A stretch of DNA of 64,000 nt from Neobacillus mesonae (GCF_001636315.1 NZ_KV440949.1:4978084-5042083), one strand, 5' to 3'. Positions 8,266 to 17,468 are shown, counted from the first letter of the stretch. A program made the numbers and translations. Notes: generated by a model from the letters alone, not told the origin.

Positions 8266-9842
8266 GTTCCACCGCCACCTTTGCTTGGACCGGGCATTTG
8301 ATTCCCAGACTCACGTCTTAGGTTAGTAGGATTTTTTGAATAAAACTCCGGCCGTGTATCCATCGACCACCACGGGGCGCGAACCAGGACATCCTTTAAA
8401 TTCTGAATCTTAAGCGGAGCTGTTGAATTGAAATAGGGTACACCAAATGATTTGAGCGTACACATATGTGCGACAATCGCGGTAATCCCGAGCATCACGC
8501 CTAATAACCCCAGCATGCCGGATAAAATCATGATCGGAAAGCGGAGAACCCGAATGGAAATGCCGGTCGCATACCTTGGCATTAAAAACGAGGCAACTCC
8601 TGTAATGGCGACCACCATGACCATCGGTGATGAAACAAGTCCGGCCGCCGTCGCTGCTTGCCCGATGACGAGCGCCCCGACAATACTGACAGCCGCCCCG
8701 ACTTGCTTTGGCAGCCTGACTCCGGCTTCCCTTAACGCCTCAAAGGTGATTTCCATTATAAATGCCTCCACTAATGCCGGAAAGGGGATTTTTTCACGAC
8801 TTTCGGCGATCGTTAAAAGCAATGAAGTTGGAACCATTTCCTGATGAAACGTTAAGATCGCCACATAGGCTGATGGTGCAAGTAAAGCGATAAAAAAGAA
8901 GATATATCGCAGCCAACGGATAAAGGTACTGATATAAAATTGATTATAGTAATCTTCAGGTGCTTGCAATAGACTTGCGAACGTACATGGAGCAATCAAC
9001 GTGATCGGGGTGCCGTCAATTAAAATCACAACCCGTCCTTCCAATAGACAGGCTGCAGCGACATCCGGGCGTTCCGTTGTTAGAAGCTGCGGGAAAGGTG
9101 AAAATGGGTAATCTTGAATCATTTCCTCAATATATCCGCTTTCTAAAATGCCATCTATTTTGATTCTCTTTAATCTTTTAGTAACTTCATCAACTAACGT
9201 GCTGTCAGCGATTCCTTCGATATATGCTACGATGACTTGTGTTTCGGTGTAGCCGCCAATATCCATTTGTTTCATTTTTAATAATGGATGCCGAATTTTC
9301 CTGCGTAGCAGGGAGGTGTTCACTCGTAAAGTTTCAATAAAACCTTCTCTAGGACCGCGAATGACGGCTTCCGCGTCTGGTTCCATAATACTGCGTTTTT
9401 CCCACTTCGGCAGGCCAATTGAAATGCCCTTTGTCTGTTCTTTAATCAGAATGACGGGGTTGCCGATTGAAATTTGTTTGAAAATGTCATTGATCGTGGA
9501 GATTTCTTTGAGATCTGAAACCGTTATTTCCTTTTTGGTACTTTCAAATACGGTGGACTCGTGTTCAAGGTTGTTCATCTGGATAAGCGGCATCAGCACA
9601 TGCTGGTCAACCTCTTCGATATTGGACAGGCCGTCGATGTAAAGGAGTACCGCATCGGTCTTGCCACCAATGCTAAATTCGCGAAATACCACATCAGAGC
9701 AATCTTTATAGACTGTTTTAAGTATTTCAATATTTTTATGTAAATCCGGATCAAGCGGAAACTCCGGCAACTGATCCAACGACTCATTCATTTGTTGAAA
9801 CGGAAAATCCCCTCGCTTCTTCCCAAACCCCAAGAACTTCAT
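8262..9842 (-). CDS. Spore germination receptor A subunit (GerAA/GerKA family)
   Basis: First gene of the operon, 526 residues. It has a large soluble N-terminal part, then a membrane region whose conserved stretch reads EAFIMEITFEALREAGVRLP and VSIVGALVIGQAA, which is diagnostic of GerAA. ATG 9842 follows AAGGGGA; a TTG directly before it is also possible. The A-C-D-B order resembles gerK-like operons. Such operons are usually made in the forespore under sigma G; I see TGAATA upstream but no convincing matching -10, so no promoter is called. Confidence 0.93.
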   Translation of the reverse strand: MKFLGFGKKRGDFPFQQMNESLDQLPEFPLDPDLHKNIEILKTVYKDCSDVVFREFSIGGKTDAVLLYIDGLSNIEEVDQHVLMPLIQMNNLEHESTVFESTKKEITVSDLKEISTINDIFKQISIGNPVILIKEQTKGISIGLPKWEKRSIMEPDAEAVIRGPREGFIETLRVNTSLLRRKIRHPLLKMKQMDIGGYTETQVIVAYIEGIADSTLVDEVTKRLKRIKIDGILESGYIEEMIQDYPFSPFPQLLTTERPDVAAACLLEGRVVILIDGTPITLIAPCTFASLLQAPEDYYNQFYISTFIRWLRYIFFFIALLAPSAYVAILTFHQEMVPTSLLLTIAESREKIPFPALVEAFIMEITFEALREAGVRLPKQVGAAVSIVGALVIGQAATAAGLVSSPMVMVVAITGVASFLMPRYATGISIRVLRFPIMILSGMLGLLGVMLGITAIVAHMCTLKSFGVPYFNSTAPLKIQNLKDVLVRAPWWSMDTRPEFYSKNPTNLRRESGNQMPGPSKGGGGT

Positions 9843-9912
9843 CAACTGGTTCCCCTTGCCACATATTTACGACTATTCTTTACATATTCAAGGATGATTA
9901 TGCGGTAACTTT

Positions 9913-9942
9913 GGTGCCTGACACCATCTGTGGACATTTGTC
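9913..9942. repeat. GGTGCCTGACACC intergenic repeat, partial copy
   Basis: GGTGCCTGACACC at 9913-9925 is followed by a TGGACATTTGTC stretch also found after the first copy of the 1131-1258 repeat. It lies between the germination operon and a divergent membrane protein gene. Only one arm is present, so it cannot act as a strong hairpin. Confidence 0.65.
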
Positions 9943-10001
9943 TTTCTAAGTTAGACACAAAAAATATAAGTCATTTGTTTTCATGTCTAAGAGGGAAAAT
10001 A

Positions 10002-10010
10002 TGGTATAAT
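10002..10010 (+). promoter_or_regulatory. Extended -10 promoter
   Basis: TGGTATAAT is a perfect extended -10 element 28 bases upstream of the ATG at 10038. No good -35 is needed for this class and none is seen. Confidence 0.6.
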
Positions 10011-10037
10011 CAAAGAAAAAGGTAAAGGGAGAATTGT

Positions 10038-11096
10038 ATGGTTGTAAAAAGGACTCTACACCGTAATATTTGGCTGTTCTTACTTTTAATGGTTTTGTCG
10101 GCCAATTATTCTTTGTACCATACGCCTTTTGGAAATCAAATATTGCCTGAAGAACCCCATGCTGTTGTCATTGCTTCTATGATTGATTAAGCAGTAGTTG
10201 CTCCAATTTTATTAATGGCGTGGAAACGAAAATTAGAGTGGAAAAATCTAATCATCGGAATTGCGGGAGGTCTCATCTTAGTACGCTTTCTTATTCCGAT
10301 GGAGTATTTAGCTCCGTTTGAAGCGGTAACCTGGATTGGTTTTGCAGTTGAAGGGGGCTTGCTCTTACTAGAATTCTTGCTGATTGTGACAATAGTAAAG
10401 TTTGTACCCAAATTGATCCGCGCGGTTAAAAGCAGCTCACTGCCAGTGACCTTTGCTTTTTCCAAAGCTGTGGATGAACAAATGAAGCCACATCCACTAA
10501 TTCGAATTATTTGTTCCGAAATGCTGATGTTTTATTATGCTTTTGCGACATGGAGAAAGAAAACTCCAACCAGTACCAATGAGTTCACATTGCACCAAAA
10601 ATCAAGCTTGATCGCGATGCAAATCATGCTGATTCATGCCGTCGTCTTGGAAACGGTAGGTTTGCATTGGTTCTTTCATGAAAAATCTATTATTTTATCC
10701 ATCGTATTATTGATCCTTAATCTTTACACCGTGCTTTTCTTTATCGGCGATATTCAAGCTGTTCGCCACAATCCTATAGTTGTATCAGATGAAAAGCTGT
10801 ATCTTTCGCTCGGATTGATGAAGCGGATGGAAATTAAATGGACTGAAATTGAAAATTTGATCGAAAATCCCGAGCAGTTAAAACAGAAGCTTTCAAAAAA
10901 TACGATTGATTTCATAGCACGTGATTTTGATGAAGTTCATCCGGATGTCATCTTGAAATTAAAACAGCCAAGTCCAGTGACCCTTATTATGGGAATGAAA
11001 AAAGAATTTGATCAGGTTGCGATTCGGGTGGATGAACCGTTAGAGTTTAAAGCGTTATTGCGTGAAAAATTAGGTTCTGTCAGCGAGAGAGGGTAA
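10038..11096 (+). pseudogene. Integral membrane protein gene interrupted by an in-frame TAA
   Basis: A good ribosome site (AAAGGGAG) precedes ATG 10038. The frame encodes a membrane N-terminus (MVVKRTLHRNIWLFLLLM) and then meets TAA at 10188-10190. The same frame continues without another stop to 11096, and the sequence across the stop reads as continuous protein (ASMID*AVVAPILLMAWKRK). One base change from TTA (Leu) would explain it. The downstream part (ATG 10215, 293 residues) carries several hydrophobic segments and a soluble C-terminus. I do not recognise the family. It is a nonsense pseudogene, a phase-variable site, a sequencing error, or a gene restarted at 10215. Confidence 0.7.
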
Positions 11097-11130
11097 TTTA
11101 CACCGTTGATAACAAGATAAAAACTTAGAA

Positions 11131-11158
11131 AAGATTCCGCTGTTGGGGTCTTTTTTTT
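11131..11158 (+). terminator. Intrinsic terminator
   Basis: AAGATTCC pairs with GGGGTCTT (two G-U pairs) and is followed by eight T. Confidence 0.75.
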
Positions 11159-11321
11159 ATGTGTGAAATACATCCAAAGTATGAGGCTTTGCACGTTGAT
11201 GTATAGACCAAATATCGAGGGAAAGTTCCACCGTACTTATGATTAAAGTGTTTTCCGATTCTTCTATACTAAAGGCAGTTAATAAGGAACCTTGAAAAAG
11301 GGATTAAAGGGGGAATTGGAA

Positions 11322-11465
11322 ATGACCATTAATATTCTTTTTCTAACCATTACAATTAAAAAACGTGAGATCAGTTTTGAAGAAGCTGTCAGACAAGAGA
11401 CAATTGAACATCTATATGAGCAGCACAAAAGTCGGCAATTTTCGATGTATCGGATGACTATATAA
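11322..11465 (+). CDS. YrzI family small protein
   Basis: The 47-residue ORF follows AAAGGGGG with good spacing to ATG 11322. The sequence (MTINILFLTITIKKREISF, then EEA...Q...E.LYE and a basic C-terminus ending in YRMTI) fits the YrzI family of small Bacillus proteins. These have a hydrophobic N-terminus and a charged tail and are often linked to sporulation. The molecular role is unknown. Recognition is from memory of the family pattern. Confidence 0.75.
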   Translation: MTINILFLTITIKKREISFEEAVRQETIEHLYEQHKSRQFSMYRMTI

Positions 11466-11513
11466 ACATTTGTAGTTCAGCTAGATTTATCCCAAATCCA
11501 GCAAGTGCTATGG

Positions 11514-11606
11514 CTATGGGACAAATAAGCTTTAGAATCGAATAAACCGTCCCATAGAAAGGATCTATGGGACAAATCCATCCCAGAATCCAAGAAACTG
11601 TCCATA
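11514..11606. repeat. Tandem pair of about 44-base palindromic units
   Basis: Unit 1 (11514-11557) starts with CTATGGGACAAAT and ends with GTCCCATAG. Unit 2 (11565-11606) starts with the same 13 bases and ends with GTCCATA. Both share AGAATC-n-AA-nn-AAC in the middle. Each unit can fold into a hairpin. No gene is present here. Confidence 0.7.
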
Positions 11607-11709
11607 ATGCTCACGGGATTCGTATAAGAAAGTCCAGACGTGTAAAGATTAATGAGGATGAATACAGTTCACTTCCAATTCTATTTACTATATAAATAAG
11701 GTGATCAGT

Positions 11710-12480
11710 TTGCCAATGTTGCCAGATGTAGGGAATGGCCTTTACTATAATGTGAAAGGTAAAGGCATACCTCTTGTTTTTATTCATCCTCCATTACTTA
11801 CAAGCGCGAATTTTAAATACCAGGTGGAAGAATTATCTCGAAAATATAAGGTTATTACCTTTGATATCAGAGGCCATGGGCGTAGCGCTTTTTCTCAGGA
11901 GCCAATCACTTATCAGATGATTGCAAATGATATGAAACTGCTTTTAGACCATCTTGAAATCGACAAAGCTTTTATTTGTGGCTATTCAACGGGAGGTTCT
12001 ATCGTATTAGAATTTTTGCTAAATCATAAAGAACGAGCAGTAGGGGGCATTATTATAAGTGGGATGTCCGAGATTAGAGATTTCTATAACGAAAAGAGAC
12101 TGATCATCGCTAGGCTGCTATCAAAAATAAAAGCGAAAAAGCTCCTAGGGCTTGCTATTTCATTTGGAAATGCGAATACCTTTGAAATATTTAAAATGAT
12201 GTACCAAGAATCCCTAAAAGGGGATATGAGGAATATAAAACAGTATTATAACTGTAGTCTGCATTATAATTGTACACATCAATTACTAAGTATTGATCTG
12301 CCGATATTATTAGCCTTTGGCAGTAAGGATAAAGCCTTTCATCGTTATGCAAAAATTCTGCATGAGAAGCTCCCACAAAACGAATTAAGAGTCATTCACG
12401 CCAAGCATCAACTCCCAACAAAAGCAGCAAAAGAATTAAATCAAATGATTCATGACTTTGTGGTGAAAATCCAGCAATAA
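11710..12480 (+). CDS. Alpha/beta hydrolase
   Basis: Single-domain alpha/beta hydrolase of about 256 residues. The nucleophile elbow is GYSTGGS, the oxyanion region LVFIHPPLL, the likely acid Asp is in LAFGSKDKAF, and the catalytic His is in HAKHQLP. TTG 11710 lies about 6 bases after AAGGTGA and is favoured over GTG 11701; ATG 11716 is also possible. No signal peptide. The substrate is unknown. It converges on the PAP2 gene. Confidence 0.85.
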   Translation: MPMLPDVGNGLYYNVKGKGIPLVFIHPPLLTSANFKYQVEELSRKYKVITFDIRGHGRSAFSQEPITYQMIANDMKLLLDHLEIDKAFICGYSTGGSIVLEFLLNHKERAVGGIIISGMSEIRDFYNEKRLIIARLLSKIKAKKLLGLAISFGNANTFEIFKMMYQESLKGDMRNIKQYYNCSLHYNCTHQLLSIDLPILLAFGSKDKAFHRYAKILHEKLPQNELRVIHAKHQLPTKAAKELNQMIHDFVVKIQQ

Positions 12481-12513
12481 AAAAGGGGTCATTCCGAACT
12501 TTGGAATGATCCC
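12481..12513 (-). terminator. Intrinsic terminator (minus strand, possibly bidirectional)
   Basis: GGGGTCATTCC and GGAATGATCCC form an 11-base stem with one G-U. On the minus strand it overlaps the PAP2 stop and is followed by a T-run; it may also stop the plus-strand hydrolase transcript. Confidence 0.8.
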
Positions 12514-13037
12514 TAATTTATAATACGCAAAAATCGGTTTATCGGTTTCAATTGCTTAACCAAGTACGCGGTAACATTCCCAATAATCGCGCTACCAACA
12601 ATATCTGACGGGTAGTGCTGTCCGGTCCAAATTCGTGAAACTCCAACTAGAACGGACAATAGCCACAACAATGAACCAGCTAACCGGTGATAAACAATTA
12701 CTGAAGCAGCCATAGCAAACGCCAGTGTTGTATGTTTACTTGGAAAAGATGAATCCTTTTTTGATGGAAACGGCGGAAGTAAATGAACGCTATGTTTTAC
12801 ATAAGGCCGAGGTTGAAACGAGAAGAGCTTAATTAGAAAGCAAATAATATAGGCCACTCCAACCGATACGCCTGTATATGCTGCCATTTTCCTATAGGCA
12901 TGACGTCGAACACAAAGGATGATAACTACCAACAGATACACATACCGAGCTTTTCCAGAAATAAGTACCATTAAGAAATCTAAGAGCCTTGATGTGCCAG
13001 CATATTGGTTAATGCCCTTAAACATTCTCTCGTTCAT
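12513..13037 (-). CDS. PAP2-family phosphatase, probable undecaprenyl-diphosphatase
   Basis: The 174-residue membrane protein carries the three PAP2 motifs: K-x6-RP (KLFSFQPRP), PSxH (FPSKHT) and SR-x5-H-x3-D (SRIWTGQHYPSD). The active site faces outward. The N-terminus (MFKGINQYAG..LLDFLMVLIS) resembles BcrC, which recycles undecaprenyl pyrophosphate and gives bacitracin resistance. Ribosome site AAGGAGAA. BcrC is about 190 residues, so this is slightly short. The class is sure; the substrate is inferred. Confidence 0.85.
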   Translation of the reverse strand: MNERMFKGINQYAGTSRLLDFLMVLISGKARYVYLLVVIILCVRRHAYRKMAAYTGVSVGVAYIICFLIKLFSFQPRPYVKHSVHLLPPFPSKKDSSFPSKHTTLAFAMAASVIVYHRLAGSLLWLLSVLVGVSRIWTGQHYPSDIVGSAIIGNVTAYLVKQLKPINRFLRIIN

Positions 13038-13120
13038 AGCAAAATTCTCCTTCTCTCTACGTTAAACGAACATTCCTAGTTTTACCGAAAGACTTTAAAA
13101 AATGTAGAATCTACATAAAG

Positions 13121-13168
13121 AAAGCATTGCTAAACAGATACAATACCTGCTAGCAATGCTTTGTTTTT
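13121..13168. terminator. Strong hairpin in a divergent intergenic region
   Basis: AAAGCATTGCTA and TAGCAATGCTTT form a perfect 12-bp stem followed by GTTTTT. It lies within the 370-base gap between two divergently transcribed genes, so it ends neither of them. It may be a leader attenuator, the end of an unannotated short RNA, or a relic of a lost gene. I see nothing else coding in 13038-13407. Confidence 0.6.
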
Positions 13169-13407
13169 AAAAAAGGTAAACAAACTTTTAAAATCTCATC
13201 GCCAAATTTGACTTCAATTTACTATTGGGAATAGTTTTGCTCAGAAAAATGAATCTGGTTAACGTGTGCATTTTTCTTCATAAAGCATGCATACGGTTGT
13301 CTTTAATAGTTCGGGACAAAACACGACCAAGTTGGAAAGTCAATTCGTGAATAAGTTTCAACTTTTCTCATCACCTTAAGAATATACAAAATAGAAGTAG
13401 GTGTACT

Positions 13408-14514
13408 ATGGCGAAAAATTCTTTTCGGACTTTCACCATCATTTCATTAAGCATAGGATTATTCCTAATGACATCCTGTAGTCAGTTCGAAAGTAAAGAG
13501 GATAACAAAAAGAATAAAACTCCTCGTGAAGTATTAGGTTTCTACACTGAACAGGAAGGAACGTATCCAGGGTCTCAACCTACAGTTAACTCGCAATTCG
13601 CCAGTTTAAGCATCATTGCTCCTTTTTGGTATAAACTTGATGAAAAACGTCCAGGCAGTCTTATAGATTCCGTTACTGCAGATCATAAGAGACAGGTTAT
13701 TCAGAGTGCTCATAAAAAGCAGCTTAAGGTATATATGGTGGTACATAATCTGTTTTATGAAACCGTGGAGATGGGCAAGCAGGTAGCGGGAAATGTACTT
13801 GATAACGATAAAAACCGCAATGTTTTCATTCAGAACATACGCAATGAAATAAAGCAGTTTAATTATGACGGTATTAATATAGATATGGAAAATTTGTATT
13901 CGAAAGACCGTAATTCCTTTAGTCTACTGATAAAAAAACTGTCAGATGCACTGCATCGTGATGGAAAGGTAGTTACAGTTTCAGTCCCTGCAAACACAGG
14001 TGATTCACGTGCTAATCCCTGGTCACCATGGTTTGATTACGAAAAGCTTGGCCAATATTCAAGCGGGTTAATGATTATGACATACGATGAACACAACCCA
14101 AGAACAAAACCTGGGTCAACCGCATCCGTCAATTGGACAGAAGCAACCATTCGTTATGCCATGAAACAGAAAGTACCACCATCAAAAATTTTACTGGGTA
14201 TCGCTGGTTATGGATGGGACTGGGATACAACAGCAGACAAAGTCGTGTATAGTTCCTATGCACAGTTAATGGAAAAGAAAACAAAATTTAAATCTAAAGT
14301 TCTATGGGACTCCCGTTCGCAAACCCCTCATTTCAGTTATGTTGATGAAGCACATCATAACCATCAGGTTTGGTATGAGAATAGCGACAGTCTGCGGTTT
14401 AAGCTAAATCTTGTAGAAAAATATAACTTACGAGGAATCGGGATTTGGCGGCTGGGCTTAGAAGACCCAAAGTACTGGAAGACTATAACCGAGAATATTA
14501 AAGTAAAAAAATGA
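13408..14514 (+). CDS. Lipoprotein glycoside hydrolase family 18
   Basis: The 368-residue protein has a lipoprotein signal (lipobox MTSC, Cys24) and then one GH18 TIM-barrel domain (LGFYTEQ to the C-terminus). The catalytic signature DGINIDME (about residues 155-162) supplies the acid Glu. The conserved MTYDEHN and WRLGLEDP segments are also present. This branch is related to YvbX, YaaH and SleL-type enzymes that cut N-acetylglucosamine linkages in peptidoglycan or chitin. No LysM or chitin-binding domain is present. Membrane anchoring suggests a role in wall or cortex remodelling. The ribosome site (AGGTG) is weak. Confidence 0.88.
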   Translation: MAKNSFRTFTIISLSIGLFLMTSCSQFESKEDNKKNKTPREVLGFYTEQEGTYPGSQPTVNSQFASLSIIAPFWYKLDEKRPGSLIDSVTADHKRQVIQSAHKKQLKVYMVVHNLFYETVEMGKQVAGNVLDNDKNRNVFIQNIRNEIKQFNYDGINIDMENLYSKDRNSFSLLIKKLSDALHRDGKVVTVSVPANTGDSRANPWSPWFDYEKLGQYSSGLMIMTYDEHNPRTKPGSTASVNWTEATIRYAMKQKVPPSKILLGIAGYGWDWDTTADKVVYSSYAQLMEKKTKFKSKVLWDSRSQTPHFSYVDEAHHNHQVWYENSDSLRFKLNLVEKYNLRGIGIWRLGLEDPKYWKTITENIKVKK

Positions 14515-14517
14515 TCG

Positions 14518-14559
14518 AAGGGCCCTCCAAATCCTTAACTTTTGGGGCCCCCTTTTTTT
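14518..14559 (+). terminator. Intrinsic terminator of the GH18 gene
   Basis: AAGGGCCCTCCAAA pairs with TTTTGGGGCCCCCT, then a T-run. GC-rich and strong. Confidence 0.88.
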
Positions 14560-14589
14560 GTATGAAGAATGTAATTGGCGGTTTCTAAT

Positions 14590-15942
14590 TTATTGAATGG
14601 CAGTATTTTTGGAGCGCATTGGCCAGAAAAAGCCAATCATCGCACCAACAACTGCTGGTAATATCCATCCAAGACCAATACTGTAAAGTGGCAAATATTC
14701 CATGTACGCAGCTTTAATGGAATCGAATAATGAAATGGTCGCCTCCGGTAAGCTTCCGGCTAACGTACTGTAGCCATCGAAGAAACTTACACAAAAAGTG
14801 AGTAACATTGACGCTGCGTATACACTTTGCTTATGTTTAAAAAATGAAGAGCTGAGCGCCAATATAATCAGAACGATCGCTAAAGGATACAATAGCATTA
14901 ATACTGGAATAGCGTATTGAATAATATTATTTAAGCCGAAGTTAGCGATGATAAATGATGCAAAGCATAGACCAAGTACGAACTTTTTATAGCTTACTTT
15001 TGGAAAAACGCTATTGAAAAATTCACTGCAAGAGGTAATCAGTCCAATGCTAGTTTTTAAACAGGCTAGAACAATAATAATGGCAAGTAGAATGGCACCG
15101 AATGGTCCAAAGTAATGCTGGGCGACCTTAGCAAAGATTAATCCGCCATTATCGAACGTACCAATGGCAGATAAGCTTGATGCCCCCATATAAGTAATAA
15201 GGCCGTAAATCAGCATCATTAGGGCCATGGCAAAAATACCTGATTTCCACGTTGCTTTTGCAATCAACTTCCTATCGGTAATCCCTTGACCTTTTATGGC
15301 ATTAATAACAACAATTCCAAATGCCAATGAAGCAAGAGCATCCATTGTGTTATATCCCTCTTTAAAACCAGTTATAAATGCCAATTGGCTGTAATCACCC
15401 GTTGGCGTACCAAAGTGTCCCATAGGCTTAACAATCGCGATAATAATTAAAAAGAATAAAAATACTAAAAATGCAGGTGTTAGGTATTTTCCTATATAGT
15501 CAATAATTTTTGCAGGATTTAATGAAAAATAATAAACAATGGCGAAAAATACGAAGCTAAAGAGCCCGAGATATAAACTAGTATGGTTTGGACTAATATA
15601 TGGTTCGAACCCGACCACGAATGGTACTGTTGCTGTACGTGGAATCGCAAAAAACGGTCCAATGGTTAAGTAAAGGGCCATGGCGAAGACGATTCCAAAT
15701 TTGGGATGAACCCGTCCTCCTAAGTCACGCAGTCCATTACTACCGGAAAGACCGAATGCTAAAATCCCCATAAATGGCAGCCCGATTGCTGTTACTAAAA
15801 AGCCTATTAAAGCTGGCCAAAAATTCGTACCTGCTATCTGTCCCATTTGAATAGGAAAAATCAAATTTCCTGCTCCAAAGAACATACCAAACAGCATCGT
15901 GCCAATGACTGCGTATGTTGAGAATGATATTTTATTTTGCAT
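14590..15942 (-). CDS. brnQ: Branched-chain amino acid transport system carrier protein
   Basis: The 450-residue protein has about twelve membrane helices and the LIVCS-family N-terminus (MLFGMFFGAGNLIFPIQMGQ). It imports Leu, Ile and Val by Na+ or H+ symport. The C-terminus (VGAMIGFFWP) is also typical. Ribosome site AAGGGA lies before ATG 15942. I looked for a T-box leader upstream and found none. The gene converges on the GH18 gene. Confidence 0.93.
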   Translation of the reverse strand: MQNKISFSTYAVIGTMLFGMFFGAGNLIFPIQMGQIAGTNFWPALIGFLVTAIGLPFMGILAFGLSGSNGLRDLGGRVHPKFGIVFAMALYLTIGPFFAIPRTATVPFVVGFEPYISPNHTSLYLGLFSFVFFAIVYYFSLNPAKIIDYIGKYLTPAFLVFLFFLIIIAIVKPMGHFGTPTGDYSQLAFITGFKEGYNTMDALASLAFGIVVINAIKGQGITDRKLIAKATWKSGIFAMALMMLIYGLITYMGASSLSAIGTFDNGGLIFAKVAQHYFGPFGAILLAIIIVLACLKTSIGLITSCSEFFNSVFPKVSYKKFVLGLCFASFIIANFGLNNIIQYAIPVLMLLYPLAIVLIILALSSSFFKHKQSVYAASMLLTFCVSFFDGYSTLAGSLPEATISLFDSIKAAYMEYLPLYSIGLGWILPAVVGAMIGFFWPMRSKNTAIQ

Positions 15943-16077
15943 ATCTGTTGTCCCTTCTAGATGAATTTCATCAATTTTAACATCTTTTTAAATAGTTTAC
16001 TATACTACAATATCATTTAGGTGAGTTGGATGCTGCTGTTAGCTAGAAATATACTATTGTAAAGGATGAATAAATAA

Positions 16078-16123
16078 AAGTGCCAGGCACCAACCAGAAA
16101 TCTGGAGGGTACCTGGCACTTTA
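16078..16123. repeat. Repeat-type hairpin, possible ywbE terminator
   Basis: AAGTGCCAGGCACC faces GGTACCTGGCACTT across a 17-base loop. The arms are related to the GGTGCCTGACACC repeat elsewhere in the window. On the minus strand a T-rich tract follows, so it may end the ywbE transcript about 150 bases downstream. The remaining 15943-16271 gap holds no gene. Confidence 0.65.
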
Positions 16124-16271
16124 TTATTCATTGACGTGATTATACTATTACTGTTGGTTATGATCAGTTTTTGGCTAATATCGATAGAGTTTAAAAAAAC
16201 ATCAAGCCCTTTTTTTAAAATATAAAGGTGTAGAGCATTTCTGAAGGTGATTAGAATGCTTTACATTTTGT

Positions 16272-16469
16272 TTATTCTGTGTATATTTTTTGAACGCGAC
16301 CGATCTTTCCATCCGTTAGTCTTACCTTGAAGCCATGTGGATGGGTACTTGATTTAGTGAGAATATCTTTCACAACTCCACGCGTAAGTTTTCCTGTTTT
16401 TTGGTCTGCTTTTAAAACAATATCAACCAATATTCCGGGTATTACATCTTTACGAAATTGTCCGTTCAT
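16272..16469 (-). CDS. ywbE: YwbE family protein (DUF2196)
   Basis: The 65-residue protein fits the YwbE family closely: N-terminal RKDVIPGILVDIVLK, then KLTRGVVKDILT, then HPHGFKVRLTDGKIGRV. The fold is a small KOW/SH3-like beta barrel, suggesting nucleic-acid binding, but the role is unknown. Its ATG shares bases with the stop of the preceding gene (TAATG), so it is translationally coupled to it. Confidence 0.92.
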   Translation of the reverse strand: MNGQFRKDVIPGILVDIVLKADQKTGKLTRGVVKDILTKSSTHPHGFKVRLTDGKIGRVQKIYTE

Positions 16470-16663
16470 TACACACCCATTTTTCTGCGGGTATTACTTG
16501 TTTTTTTTGTTTGCTGGCTTTTCATTTTTTTAGTAGAAAGGTCGGTATTTTTCTGCCCGTTACTAGTAGAATTCTGTTTCTTTTTATTTTCTAGCTGCCG
16601 CTTCATGGCCTCTTGCAAGCTGACTTTCTTTTTTGGTTCTCCGGTTTGATTATTTTCATTCAT
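16469..16663 (-). CDS. Small basic hydrophilic protein upstream of ywbE
   Basis: The 64-residue protein starts at ATG 16663 after a strong GGAGGG site; a longer frame to 16687 lacks one. The composition is extreme: Lys, Gln, Asn, Ser and Thr, with no hydrophobic core (KKKVSLQEAMKRQLENKKK). It is likely disordered or nucleic-acid binding. The TAATG junction with ywbE implies a two-gene operon. I do not recognise the family. Confidence 0.75.
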   Translation of the reverse strand: MNENNQTGEPKKKVSLQEAMKRQLENKKKQNSTSNGQKNTDLSTKKMKSQQTKKTSNTRRKMGV

Positions 16664-16932
16664 AGGAATTCCCTCCATAAAATACATCTTAGTTAATCAA
16701 GTATAATCTATTTTAGGGTATTTGGGAAAGCGGGTTTGCAATAGATTACAACTTTTAGGAAGTGTAATTTGTTCAAAGGACGGACTGGCAATGGAAAGTT
16801 GAAACAATAAAGAATCCTTCCCAAGCTTTTGGGATGATCCTTGTAAATTTACTTGCAATTGACCATTCTTTAAAAAGCTTTTCTGGTGATATACTTAAAT
16901 AAATCTGTTTTTGATGAAGGAGACATATAGTT

Positions 16933-17468
16933 TTGGATGCAAAATGTGTTAAATTCCACAAATTTGGACGTCCTCAAGATGTGTTGAAAGTTGAAAATAA
17001 AAATATCGAACCACCGAAAGAAAATGAAATCCTAGTTCGAATGCTGGCTTGGCCGATCAATCCATCAGACCTGCTGCCAATCAGAGGGTCCTATTCACAT
17101 CGAATTTCCTTACCAAATATTCCGGGTTATGAGGGAGTAGGGATTGTAGTGGATGTAGGCTCATCCTTCTCATCATCTGATAGGTAAACGTGTGCTTCCT
17201 TTACGCGGTGAAGGTACCTGGCAGGAATATGTTAAGTCACCAGCACAATTTGCAGTTGTAATTCCTGATAAGATGGATGATTTTACAGCTGCGCAGATGT
17301 AAAAGCCAATATGTTTCATTTGCGGCATTGGAATAAAAATGTCACACCAGAGAAGTGGCAAGCAGCTTTTAATAGTGTAATTGAGCTGATTAATGAAAAT
17401 AAGCTGAGATTGATGTGGTTGAATCTTCTAAAAGAATCAAAGGGAAAGTGTTTTTAACTAGTTATTAG
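16933..17468 (+). pseudogene. Decayed MDR-family (zinc-type) oxidoreductase
   Basis: TTG 16933 follows AAGGAGA and opens a typical medium-chain reductase N-terminus (KFGRPQDVLKVENK, INPSDLLPIRG, GYEGVGIVVDVG). The frame then shifts: the next part (LIGKRVLPLRGEGTWQEYVK) is in another frame from 17177 and ends at TAA 17300. The catalytic and NAD-binding middle is deleted. The C-terminal piece (FHLRHWNKNVTPEKWQAAF) is back in the first frame, and the last residues (DVVESSKRIKGKVF) need one more shift to the stop at 17466. It is a dead gene with at least two shifts and a large deletion, related to quinone/enoyl reductases. Confidence 0.85.

Noticed and set aside
9846-9912. Sigma G promoter for the germination operon
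   Set aside because: A TGAATA element is present, but no -10 fits at the right spacing.
10188-10190. Stop-codon recoding in the membrane protein gene
   Set aside because: TAA is not a Sec or Pyl codon; a point mutation is simpler.
15943-16077. Possible T-box leader upstream of brnQ
   Set aside because: No T-box sequence or specifier-type structure is visible.
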